Assembly: GCF_934747485.1 (NCBI RefSeq)
Contig: NZ_CAKVGN010000072.1
Location: 1 to 13,347, forward strand
Origin: an uncultured Brachyspira sp.
Lineage (GTDB): Bacteria; Spirochaetota; Brachyspiria; Brachyspirales; Brachyspiraceae
Direction: 5' to 3'
DNA length: 13,347 nt
The notes under the pieces were generated by a model. The model did not search any database and had not been told where the DNA came from. It saw only the letters and a list, made by a program, of their open reading frames with translations. Position 1 is the first letter of the stretch. The number at the start of each line of letters is the position of its first letter. The translations under genes and the position numbers were made by a program. Shown piece after piece: positions 1 to 6,411 of the stretch.

Positions 1-46
1 TTATGATACACCTATGCTATACTTTAAGAAATTAAGGAATTCCTAA
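1..46 (+). mobile_element. 3' end of a probable IS transposase (integrase-core type), cut by window edge
   Basis: Reading from base 2, the codons give YDTPMLYFKKLRNS followed by TAA at 44-46. A tail with 'TP' and a following aromatic, basic stretch is what is commonly seen at the end of DDE integrase-core transposases of the IS3/IS481 type ('..LGY.TPMEY..'). Only 14 residues are visible, so the family is an inference. Support comes from position: the stop codon is followed two bases later by a sequence that recurs inverted at the other end of the window, as an IS terminal repeat would. No catalytic residue is in view. It could also be the end of an unrelated gene. Confidence 0.45.
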
Positions 47-47
47 C

Positions 48-71
48 TGCAATATGTCTGGCTCCTGTGCA
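48..71 (+). repeat. Terminal inverted repeat (right end) of the left-flanking IS
   Basis: TGCAATATGTCTGGCTCCT at 48-66 is the reverse complement, with one mismatch, of 13281-13299. Extending outward to 71, both copies begin with TG when read into the element, giving 20 of 24 matching positions. The repeat lies directly after the stop of the putative transposase, so it would be the right end (IRR) of an element whose body is left of the window. It ends about 15 bases before the stop codon of the rubredoxin gene. A target-site duplication cannot be judged from one end. Confidence 0.55.
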
Positions 72-85
72 TAATACTATAACAA

Positions 86-754
86 TTATTCTACTTTTTC
101 AAAATTGCTCTTAGGCTCGCCACATAATGGACATTTCCAATCATTAGGAAGCTCTTCAAATGGAACACTTCCCTTATATTCAAATCCGCAAGTTTTACAT
201 CTATAAATTGCTTTAGGTTTTTCTGTTTCTTCTTTTTTTTCTGTTTTATTTTCGTATGCATTAGCAGTAGAAGCATTAGGAGGAGTTTTTCCTTTTATTA
301 CTGTATGATAATAAGAATAAGTCATAGAGTTAGTATTATTATCAAATATATCAGCATCTACCAACTCGCCTATAAACAAAGTATGAGTAAATACATCAAA
401 ACTGTTTACCACTTTACATACAAAATAAGCATTAGCGTCTTTTATAACAGGAAGACCTTCTTTCATTTCATAATTAACATTTTCAAATTTATTAGCGTCT
501 TTTGAACTTCTAAAACCAAAACCTCCTATTAGAGCAGGGTCGCTTTTTTCTGAAAGAACTGATAATGCAAATTTACCGCTTTTTTTGATGCATTCATTTG
601 TATAATTGTTTTTATTTACGCTAATCATAATTGTAGTTGGAGTTGATGTTATCTGTGTAGAGGTGTTTATAGTACAGCCCACTGGCTTATCACCGTCCAT
701 TGTAGTTAAAATATACATTCCATAAGATAATTTTGTTAATGCAAATGTATTCAT
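86..754 (-). CDS. hrb: Flavin reductase-rubredoxin fusion (high-molecular-weight rubredoxin)
   Basis: Soluble electron carrier of 222 residues. About residues 1-155 form an FMN-binding flavin reductase-like domain, ending in a YYHTVIKGKTPP segment typical of Hrb-type proteins. A charged, low-complexity linker (about 156-180) leads to a C-terminal rubredoxin with iron ligands Cys186, Cys189, Cys208 and Cys211 (CKTCG and CPLCG). In acetogens and other anaerobes such proteins take electrons from NAD(P)H and pass them to flavodiiron proteins that reduce NO or O2; that partner is not in this window. The start is placed at the ATG at 754, because AAGGAG (763-768) sits 8 bases before it. A GTG at 763 would add three residues but overlaps that ribosome binding site. 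The gene has its own promoter and is transcribed away from the glycosyltransferase upstream. The domain calls are secure; the physiological partner is inferred. Confidence 0.9.
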   Translation of the reverse strand: MNTFALTKLSYGMYILTTMDGDKPVGCTINTSTQITSTPTTIMISVNKNNYTNECIKKSGKFALSVLSEKSDPALIGGFGFRSSKDANKFENVNYEMKEGLPVIKDANAYFVCKVVNSFDVFTHTLFIGELVDADIFDNNTNSMTYSYYHTVIKGKTPPNASTANAYENKTEKKEETEKPKAIYRCKTCGFEYKGSVPFEELPNDWKCPLCGEPKSNFEKVE

Positions 755-762
755 AGTTTTCA

Positions 763-768
763 CTCCTT
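763..768 (-). promoter_or_regulatory. Ribosome binding site fixing the hrb start
   Basis: AAGGAG on the minus strand, 8 bases from the ATG at 754. It overlaps the in-frame GTG at 761-763, which rules that codon out as a likely start. Confidence 0.8.
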
Positions 769-785
769 ATTAGTAATAATTGTTA

Positions 786-814
786 ATTATAGTAAAAAAT
801 TTTAAGTTTGTCAA
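786..814 (-). promoter_or_regulatory. Sigma-70 promoter of hrb
   Basis: On the minus strand TTGACA (809-814) and TATAAT (786-791) are separated by exactly 17 bases. This is a full consensus housekeeping promoter about 30 bases before the hrb start codon. No obvious operator palindrome overlaps it, so strong constitutive expression is the simplest reading. The rest of 764-962 is A/T-rich and holds nothing else I can support. Confidence 0.85.
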
Positions 815-936
815 AATTGTTTTTAAATTTTAATTTAAACTATTTGTGTTTTTGATTAAACGATTTGAATGATAAAAGCTTTTACGAAGTATATAGAAAA
901 AAAATTCAATAACACATTTATAAAAATATAGAAATT

Positions 937-963
937 AAAAAAATATGGTTGTTTAAGCAATCC
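937..963 (-). terminator. Weak intrinsic terminator after the glycosyltransferase
   Basis: On the minus strand, starting at the last base of the stop codon, GGATTG pairs with CAACC (one bulged A, six-base loop) and is followed by ATATTTTTTT. The stem is only five pairs, so this is a weak candidate; it sits where a terminator is expected. Confidence 0.35.
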
Positions 964-1961
964 TAAATATCATCATTTTTATATAATTTATATCTGTTTT
1001 CTCTGTACCTAATAGAAACATTTTGCTTAAATATTGTAAATCTTATATAATTATATTTATATTTTATTATAGAATAATATTCTTTAATTGTATTAGATTC
1101 TATTAAACATATAAACTCTTTAGAAAAGCATTCATAATCATCTTTATTAACATTGACAATTATTTTTTTTAATATATTTTTCATCATATCAAAAACTTTT
1201 CTTTCATCATCTTTATTAAAGTTTTTTGTTCTAAAAGCCAAGAAAGCCTCTTGTTCTACAAACTTGGCAAAAGATAATGATTTAGTTTGCCAAAAATTAT
1301 TTTTTGTATAAAACTCATCTAAAATATTAAACCATTCTCTTATAGCATTTAATAATATTTTTGGTTCTTTTACTGCCTTCGATGAATCTTGACCTTCTCT
1401 TTTAATATAGTGATAATGAGTATCATATTCATAGCTTATATTTTTTGTATACATTAAAAGTTCATGAGAAAATATACCGTCTTCACCGGGCTGAATATTT
1501 ATAGGATATCTTAAATGTTTATTTTCTTTTAAAATACTTGATTTTACAAACATAGAACAAGTAGGAAGTGCTGAATGGTATTTTTTTGTAGCTCTCTTAT
1601 CAAGCCCCCAAAAATTGCTTAATATAACTAAATCACTATTGTTTTTTTGGGAATTATTATAAAACACTTCCAAAAAATCTTTATCTATATAATCATCACT
1701 GTCTAAACAAAATAAATATTCACCTGTTGATTTTTCTATACCATCATTTCTTGCAGCAGAAACTCCAGCATTTTCTTTATTTATTATTATAATTCTTTTG
1801 TCTATTTTTGCATATTCTTCAAGTATAGAAAGTGAATTATCCTTAGAGCCGTCATTTATACATATTATTTCTAAATCTTTATATGTTTGACCTATTACAC
1901 TATTCAAACAATCTCTTAAATATTTTTCTACATTGTATACTGGTATAATTACACTAATCAT
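963..1961 (-). CDS. Family 2 glycosyltransferase
   Basis: A 332-residue GT-A fold enzyme that transfers a sugar from a nucleotide-sugar donor to a surface glycan or lipid acceptor. The N-terminus MISVIIPVYNVEKYL is the standard GT2 opening. Asp37 in NDGS (36-39), the NAGVSAARNDGI segment (64-75) and the DSDD metal/nucleotide motif (87-90) are all present. The C-terminal half (about 200-332) is basic and not recognisable; no transmembrane segment is evident. Donor and acceptor cannot be read from the sequence. It stands alone: no other polysaccharide gene is in the window. There is no Shine-Dalgarno sequence before the ATG, and a possible promoter would start the transcript at or next to the start codon. 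Confidence 0.88.
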   Translation of the reverse strand: MISVIIPVYNVEKYLRDCLNSVIGQTYKDLEIICINDGSKDNSLSILEEYAKIDKRIIIINKENAGVSAARNDGIEKSTGEYLFCLDSDDYIDKDFLEVFYNNSQKNNSDLVILSNFWGLDKRATKKYHSALPTCSMFVKSSILKENKHLRYPINIQPGEDGIFSHELLMYTKNISYEYDTHYHYIKREGQDSSKAVKEPKILLNAIREWFNILDEFYTKNNFWQTKSLSFAKFVEQEAFLAFRTKNFNKDDERKVFDMMKNILKKIIVNVNKDDYECFSKEFICLIESNTIKEYYSIIKYKYNYIRFTIFKQNVSIRYRENRYKLYKNDDI

Positions 1962-1967
1962 AAAAAT

Positions 1968-1995
1968 ATATTATCAAAATAATTGGAAAAATCAA
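1968..1995 (-). promoter_or_regulatory. Possible glycosyltransferase promoter giving a leaderless transcript
   Basis: On the minus strand TTGATT (1990-1995) and TAATAT (1968-1973) lie 16 bases apart. Standard geometry puts the transcription start at about 1961, the A of the ATG. The lack of a ribosome binding site there fits, but in DNA this A/T-rich such boxes arise by chance. Confidence 0.35.
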
Positions 1996-2063
1996 GGATA
2001 AATAAATTATTATTTTTTTAATATAGATAGTTATCTTTTATTTTTAGAAAAATAACTGCTGCA

Positions 2064-2079
2064 TATAATTTAAATTATA
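2064..2079. promoter_or_regulatory. 16-base perfect palindrome upstream of the cobA-hemD promoter
   Basis: TATAATTTAAATTATA is fully self-complementary. It lies between two divergent genes, about 50 bases upstream of the cobA-hemD -35 box. It shares the T.ATTTAAAT.A core with the palindrome at 5119-5136. It may be an operator (the TATAAT half sites also recall Fur/PerR boxes, though with different spacing) or simply A/T-rich chance. Also in this gap is an A/T-rich stem-loop at 2029-2057 without a T-run. Confidence 0.25.
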
Positions 2080-2121
2080 ATAGTATATTTATATCATATG
2101 CATTTATATATTATGTGTAAT

Positions 2122-2150
2122 TTGACAAAATAAATTTTTTATTATAGTAT
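2122..2150 (+). promoter_or_regulatory. Promoter of the cobA-hemD/hemB/sirC operon
   Basis: TTGACA (2122-2127), a 17-base spacer and TAGTAT (2145-2150); an overlapping TATAGT (2143-2148) would give 15 bases. The predicted leader is about 30 bases, with AGAGG (2174-2178) 9 bases before the ATG. There is no room for a riboswitch. Confidence 0.7.
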
Positions 2151-2187
2151 CTTTTAAAAACTCTATATTAAACAGAGGTTATAAAAA

Positions 2188-3648
2188 ATGTCTGGCAAAG
2201 TATATATTGTTGGAGGCGGCTGCGGTTCTTATGAGCTTTTAACATTAAAAGCAAAAGAAGTTTTATCTATATGCGATTGTGTTATATATGATAGGCTTGT
2301 TGACAATAGCATACTTCAATTTTGTAATGAAAAAGCAGAGTTAGTATATTTAGGAAAGGAGCATGGAAATCCTGAACTTCAAAATACTATACATAAAACA
2401 ATTCTCAAATATGCTCTACAAAATAAAACAGTTGTAAGATTAAAAGGAGGAGACCCTTTAGTATTTGGAAGAGGCGGAGAAGAATTAGATTTTTTATATG
2501 ATAACAACATTAAATTTGAAATAGTGCCGGGTATAAGTTCATCAATAGCTTCATGCGAATATGCAGGCATTCCTTTAACCTACAGAAACATATCAAGAAG
2601 TTTTCATGTATTTACAGCACATGCAATGGGAGAATATAATCATTTAGATTTTACTATAATATCAAAATTAGAAGGTACTTTAGTATTTTTGATGGGAATA
2701 GCAAATCTTGAAAAGATAGTTAATGGCCTTATAGAAAATGGCAAATCAAAATCTTCTAAAGCTTCAATAGTAGAAAATGCATGCCGTCCGAACCAAAGAG
2801 TGATAGTTGGAACTTTAGAAAATATTGTGAGTATATCCAAAGAAAAAAATATAAAATCCCCAGCTGCTATTATCGTTGGAGATGTTGTTCAATTTCAAAA
2901 TAAATTCTCTTGGTATGATAAAATGCCTTTAAGCGGTAAGTCTGTTTTAATAACAAGAGATAAAAAAAGAGCTAATATTTTATATAACAGATTAATAAGT
3001 TTAGGGGCACAATGTTATTCACTGCCTATGATTGATATAGAATATAATAATAAAGAGCTTATTAACTTAAATAAATACAAAGCTATATTATTATGTTCAT
3101 CAAATGGAGCTAATGCTTTCATTGAAAAGATAGATGATTTGAGAGTATTGAATAATATAAAAATAGGCGTTGTAGGAAAAGCTACATTAAATGCTTTAGA
3201 AAGATATAAAATTAAAGCAGATTTTCACCCTAATCAATTTTTAGTTAATGAATTAATAAAAGAGTCTGTAAATCATACAAATGAAAATGATGATATATTA
3301 ATCATTACATCAAATATATCTCCTATAAATAAAGATGAAATAAGCAAAAAATATAATAGGAACTTCATAAAATTAGAATTATATAATACTAAAAAAATAA
3401 AGTATGAAGAAAAAGTGATGATAGAAAATATTAATATGATAGATTATATAATATTTTTTAGCCCGTCTACAGTCGAATCATTTTTAGAATCAATTAATTA
3501 TAATATATCTTTAATTAAAAATAAAAAAATAGTTTCAATAGGACCTGTAACAAGCAAAAAAATAAGAGATAATAATTTGAGTGTATATTTAGAAGCTGAA
3601 GAATTTTATACTGAAGGTGTAATTAAATCTTTATTGGAAGATAAATAA
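2188..3648 (+). CDS. cobA-hemD: Uroporphyrinogen-III C-methyltransferase / uroporphyrinogen-III synthase fusion
   Basis: Bifunctional cytoplasmic enzyme of 486 residues. The C-terminal HemD part (from about 249, LSGKSVLITRD) cyclises hydroxymethylbilane to uroporphyrinogen III. The N-terminal SUMT part (about 3-240) methylates it twice with S-adenosylmethionine to precorrin-2. SUMT signatures: VRLKGGDPLVFGRGGEE (83-99), PGISSSIASCEYAGIPLTYR (114-133) and a SPAAIIVGDVV strand (224-234). The N-terminal glycine loop reads VGGGCGSYELLTLKA, where most family members have VGxGPGDPxLLTLxA, so a usually invariant Pro is Cys. Such fusions are common in clostridia and other anaerobes. It leads an operon with hemB and sirC, while hemC is on the opposite strand at the window's other end. 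The product branches to siroheme or cobalamin. Confidence 0.95.
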   Translation: MSGKVYIVGGGCGSYELLTLKAKEVLSICDCVIYDRLVDNSILQFCNEKAELVYLGKEHGNPELQNTIHKTILKYALQNKTVVRLKGGDPLVFGRGGEELDFLYDNNIKFEIVPGISSSIASCEYAGIPLTYRNISRSFHVFTAHAMGEYNHLDFTIISKLEGTLVFLMGIANLEKIVNGLIENGKSKSSKASIVENACRPNQRVIVGTLENIVSISKEKNIKSPAAIIVGDVVQFQNKFSWYDKMPLSGKSVLITRDKKRANILYNRLISLGAQCYSLPMIDIEYNNKELINLNKYKAILLCSSNGANAFIEKIDDLRVLNNIKIGVVGKATLNALERYKIKADFHPNQFLVNELIKESVNHTNENDDILIITSNISPINKDEISKKYNRNFIKLELYNTKKIKYEEKVMIENINMIDYIIFFSPSTVESFLESINYNISLIKNKKIVSIGPVTSKKIRDNNLSVYLEAEEFYTEGVIKSLLEDK

Positions 3649-3671
3649 TTTTTAGGAGATTAATAAAAAAC

Positions 3672-4640
3672 ATGTTTAAAAGAACTAGAAGAACAAGAAA
3701 TAATGCTATTATAAGAGATATGATATCTGATGTAAGTTTAACTATGAATGATTTTTTATATCCAATATTTATAGAGGAAGGAAATAATATAAAAAAAGAA
3801 ATAGAGGCTATGCCTAATCAATTTAGATTTTCTATAGATAAATTAAAAGAAGAATTAGATGAAATAGTAGAATTGGGTATAAGAGGCATATTATTATTTG
3901 GAATACCTAAAAATAAAGATGAAATAGGAAGCTCTTCTTTTGATGAAAATGGAATAATACAAAATGCTGTAAAATATATAAAATCGAATTTTCCTAATCT
4001 TTTAGTTGTAACAGATGTATGCATGTGCGAATATACTTCACATGGTCATTGCGGAATATTATGCGGAAGTAATGTTGATAATGATTCTACACTTGAATAT
4101 ATAGCGAAAATAGCATTATCTCATGTTAAAGCTGGAAGCGATATAGTGGCTCCTTCAGATTGTATGGACGGTCATGTTTATGCTATTAGAAATATTTTAG
4201 ATAAAAACGGCTATTATAATACTCCTATAATGTCTTATAGTGTGAAATATGCTTCTTGTTATTATTCACCTTTTAGAATGGCTGCTGATTCTGCTCCAAG
4301 TTTCGGAGATAGAAAAAGTTATCAAATGGATTTTAGAAACAGCAAAGAATATATAAAAAAGATAGAAAATGATATAGAAGAAGGGGCAGATATTTTTATA
4401 ATAAAACCTGCTTTGTCTTATTTAGATGTTATAAAAGATGTATCAAATAATTTCAATATTCCAATAGCAGCATATAATGTAAGCGGAGAATATTCTATGA
4501 TGAAAGCTGCATCAAAACTTGGATTTATAGATGAGAAAAAAGCTGTTTTAGAAAATATGTATGCATTAAAAAGAGCGGGAGCTAACATAATCATAACTTA
4601 TCATGCCAAAGATTTAAGTAAATATTTAAAAGAAATTTGA
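3672..4640 (+). CDS. hemB: Porphobilinogen synthase (5-aminolevulinate dehydratase)
   Basis: A 322-residue enzyme, the usual family length, condensing two 5-aminolevulinate molecules to porphobilinogen. The N-terminus MFKRTRRTRNNAIIRDM matches the family's 'RPRRLRR' opening. A cysteine cluster, Cys117, Cys119 and Cys127 in DVCMCEYTSHGHCG, marks the zinc-dependent type. The two Schiff-base lysines are Lys192 (SYSVKYAS) and Lys245 (IIKPALSYLDVI). The allosteric-site and phosphate-side segment SPFRMAADSAPSFGDRKSYQMD is intact. The sequence PSDCMDGHV replaces the more common PSDMMDGRV. The ribosome binding site AGGAG is rather far (13 bases) from the ATG. It follows cobA-hemD by 23 bases and precedes sirC by 4, so it is mid-operon. 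Confidence 0.97.
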   Translation: MFKRTRRTRNNAIIRDMISDVSLTMNDFLYPIFIEEGNNIKKEIEAMPNQFRFSIDKLKEELDEIVELGIRGILLFGIPKNKDEIGSSSFDENGIIQNAVKYIKSNFPNLLVVTDVCMCEYTSHGHCGILCGSNVDNDSTLEYIAKIALSHVKAGSDIVAPSDCMDGHVYAIRNILDKNGYYNTPIMSYSVKYASCYYSPFRMAADSAPSFGDRKSYQMDFRNSKEYIKKIENDIEEGADIFIIKPALSYLDVIKDVSNNFNIPIAAYNVSGEYSMMKAASKLGFIDEKKAVLENMYALKRAGANIIITYHAKDLSKYLKEI

Positions 4641-4644
4641 TATT

Positions 4645-5103
4645 ATGTTTTTTCCAGTATTTTTAAATGTAAAAAATAAAGAGTGCCTCATCATAGGCGG
4701 AGGAAATGTTGCTTTAAGAAAAATTAACAAACTTATAAAATATGAATGCAAAAATATTACAGTTATTTCTGATAAAATAATAGACGATATAAAAAAATTG
4801 GCAGATGACAAAAAAATAAAAATCATAAATAATAAATTTGAAATAGAAAGAGAAACATTAAAAAAATATTTTTTAGTTATTGCCGCTACTGATGATGAAA
4901 AAATAAATAATGAAATATCAAATTTATGCATTAAAGAAAATATATTGGTTAATAATGTTTCTTCCAAAGAGAATATGAATATACGTTTTTGCACAAGTAT
5001 AGAAAATGAAGAATATTCTATAGCAATATCAGCAGACGGCAACCCTAAAAAAGCTTTAGAATTAAAAGAAAAAATAAAAAAATATTTAGATAAAAGCATA
5101 TAA
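4645..5103 (+). CDS. sirC: Precorrin-2 dehydrogenase (siroheme synthase N-terminal type), short form
   Basis: A 152-residue NAD-dependent enzyme oxidising precorrin-2 to sirohydrochlorin, the siroheme precursor. The dinucleotide-binding loop is IIGGGNVALRKI (16-27). The AATDDEKIN segment (80-88) holds the aspartate (about Asp84) placed in the active site of CysG/Met8-type enzymes, and VNNV (102-105) and SIAISADGNPKKALELKEKI (125-144) match the family. Typical SirC/YlnF proteins are about 200 residues and carry a C-terminal helical domain; this one stops after the Rossmann and dimerisation part. It may therefore lack ferrochelatase activity. Four bases separate it from hemB, with no clear ribosome binding site, which suggests translational coupling. 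Last gene before the palindrome and promoter that start the molybdenum operon. Confidence 0.9.
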   Translation: MFFPVFLNVKNKECLIIGGGNVALRKINKLIKYECKNITVISDKIIDDIKKLADDKKIKIINNKFEIERETLKKYFLVIAATDDEKINNEISNLCIKENILVNNVSSKENMNIRFCTSIENEEYSIAISADGNPKKALELKEKIKKYLDKSI

Positions 5104-5118
5104 TAAATTTATTGTAAT

Positions 5119-5136
5119 TTGTGATTTAAATCACGG
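5119..5136. promoter_or_regulatory. Crp/Fnr- or Rex-like operator upstream of moeA
   Basis: TTGTGATTTAAATCACGG contains the perfect 14-base palindrome GTGATTTAAATCAC (5121-5134). It resembles Crp/Fnr family sites (TGTGA-N6-TCACA; TTGAT-N4-ATCAA) and also the Rex operator (TTGTGAA-N4-TTCACAA). Its centre at 5127.5 is about 45 bases upstream of the predicted start of transcription, close to the -41.5 of a class II activator site. The -35 region is poor, as expected of an activated promoter. An Fnr-like oxygen or redox switch, or a Crp-like one, is plausible; Rex would normally repress from a site overlapping the promoter. Confidence 0.55.
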
Positions 5137-5154
5137 CATTTATAAGCATACATG

Positions 5155-5166
5155 ATATTCTATAAT
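5155..5166 (+). promoter_or_regulatory. -10 region of the moeA/nitrate reductase operon promoter
   Basis: TATAAT at 5161-5166 (alternative TATTCT at 5155-5160), with no recognisable -35 box at the right distance. The palindrome at 5119-5136 lies where an activator would replace it. The leader would be under 20 bases and lacks a strong ribosome binding site. Confidence 0.5.
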
Positions 5167-5189
5167 AAAGGGTTATATAGGTATATTGT

Positions 5190-6380
5190 ATGCATAAATT
5201 ATTGGTTGATGAAGTTTATAATATTATATTTAATAATAATATATCATTACAAAGCGAAGTTATTAATATAAAAGATGCATATAAAAGAGTGCTTAAAAAA
5301 GAGCTTTATTACAAAATAGATGACCCTCCTTTTGATAAATCTGCTATGGACGGATACGGATATTTTAATAATGGCAATAAAAAATTTTTGCTGCTAAAAG
5401 AAAGTATCATAGCAGGCGATTTAAACAAAAATATAAACATTCCTGAAAATTGCTGTATAAAAATAATGACAGGTGCGGCGGTTCCAAAAAATATAAATAA
5501 AATATCTAAATTTGAAGCTACTGAAATTATCAATGATGAAAATAAATATGTTTATATAAAAGAAACTGAAAGGTCTGATAATATCATATATAAAGGAAGC
5601 GGATATAAAAAAGGCGATTTATTATTAGATAAAAAAATATTAGCAGCTGAAGATATATCAAAATTAGCATCTAATGGATACTCAGAAATTGAAGTAGTAA
5701 AAAATCCTAAAATTGCTTTTATAAGTACAGGGAATGAACTTACAGATATTACAAAAGAACTTGAAGAAGGAAAAATATACGATTCAAACAGCTTTTTAAT
5801 AAAAAATAAATTAAAAGCAATGAACATGGAATGCCAATTCTATGGAATAGTAAAAGATGATTATAATGCTCTTTATGATATTGTATCTAAAGCATTAGAA
5901 AAAAATGATATTATAATAGTTAGCGGCGGAATATCATTTGGAGACATGGACTTTACAAAAGAAGTTTTTAATGCACTTAATATAAAAGAACTTTGTCATG
6001 GTGTAAAAATAAAACCGGGAAAGCCATTCTATTTTGGCAAAAAAGAAAATAAAGCAATATTCGGACTTCCGGGCAATCCTTTTGCTGTGTTAGTTGCTTT
6101 TGAAAATTTTGTTAAGCCTTATATATATAATTGTATGGGATGTAAATATAATAATCAATTTTTTAAACTCCCTTTGCTTGAGGAATACAAAAGAAAAAAA
6201 AGCGATACTGAAGAATATTTGCCTGCTGAGTTTATTTTTAATGAAAATGCAACATTTGTTAAACTCATTGATTATAAAGGCTCTTTCTATTTGCCTTCGG
6301 GTATAAAAGCACTTGTTAAAATAGATGTTGGTATTAATGAAATAAAAGCTTTAGAAAATGTTAGTATAAAGTTTATATAA
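5190..6380 (+). CDS. moeA: Molybdopterin molybdenumtransferase MoeA
   Basis: A 396-residue cytoplasmic enzyme that inserts molybdate into adenylylated molybdopterin to give the molybdenum cofactor. Conserved blocks in order: DDPPFDKSAMDGYG (44-57), IMTGAAVPK (92-100), ISTGNEL (178-184), IYDSNS (196-201), SGGISFGDMDF (245-255, the MoCF-binding loop), KPGKPFYFG (275-283) and GLPGNPFAV (292-300). The C-terminal beta domain is present, so the length is normal. It leads the operon and is followed 31 bases later by the molybdoenzyme itself. Other cofactor genes (moaA, moaC, moaD, moaE, mogA) are not in the window. Only a poor ribosome binding site precedes the ATG; the family start MHKLLVDEVYN supports it. 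Confidence 0.96.
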   Translation: MHKLLVDEVYNIIFNNNISLQSEVINIKDAYKRVLKKELYYKIDDPPFDKSAMDGYGYFNNGNKKFLLLKESIIAGDLNKNINIPENCCIKIMTGAAVPKNINKISKFEATEIINDENKYVYIKETERSDNIIYKGSGYKKGDLLLDKKILAAEDISKLASNGYSEIEVVKNPKIAFISTGNELTDITKELEEGKIYDSNSFLIKNKLKAMNMECQFYGIVKDDYNALYDIVSKALEKNDIIIVSGGISFGDMDFTKEVFNALNIKELCHGVKIKPGKPFYFGKKENKAIFGLPGNPFAVLVAFENFVKPYIYNCMGCKYNNQFFKLPLLEEYKRKKSDTEEYLPAEFIFNENATFVKLIDYKGSFYLPSGIKALVKIDVGINEIKALENVSIKFI

Positions 6381-6411
6381 AAAATAATTAAATGAAGGAG
6401 TATAAAAAAAT

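Noticed and set aside
55..75. Six-codon ATG frame crossing the left repeat; a four-codon one crosses the right repeat on the minus strand
   Set aside because: Too short, no ribosome binding site, and the peptides differ after three or four residues. The shared DNA is explained better as a terminal repeat.
305..505. Plus-strand frame inside hrb, and similar small frames at 2379, 2640, 3818, 5309, 5552, 6094, 7395, 8567, 9668, 10983 and 11885
   Set aside because: All lie wholly or mostly within well-supported genes on the other strand or frame, and none shows a motif or start signal of its own.
2151..2187. Cobalamin or molybdenum-cofactor riboswitch in the operon leaders
   Set aside because: The predicted leaders (about 30 bases before cobA-hemD and under 20 before moeA) are too short, and no box motif is present.
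4626..5099. 157-codon reading frame antisense to sirC
   Set aside because: It is a shadow of sirC: low-complexity Phe/Ser/Leu-rich translation, no ribosome binding site, and the sense strand encodes a recognisable enzyme.
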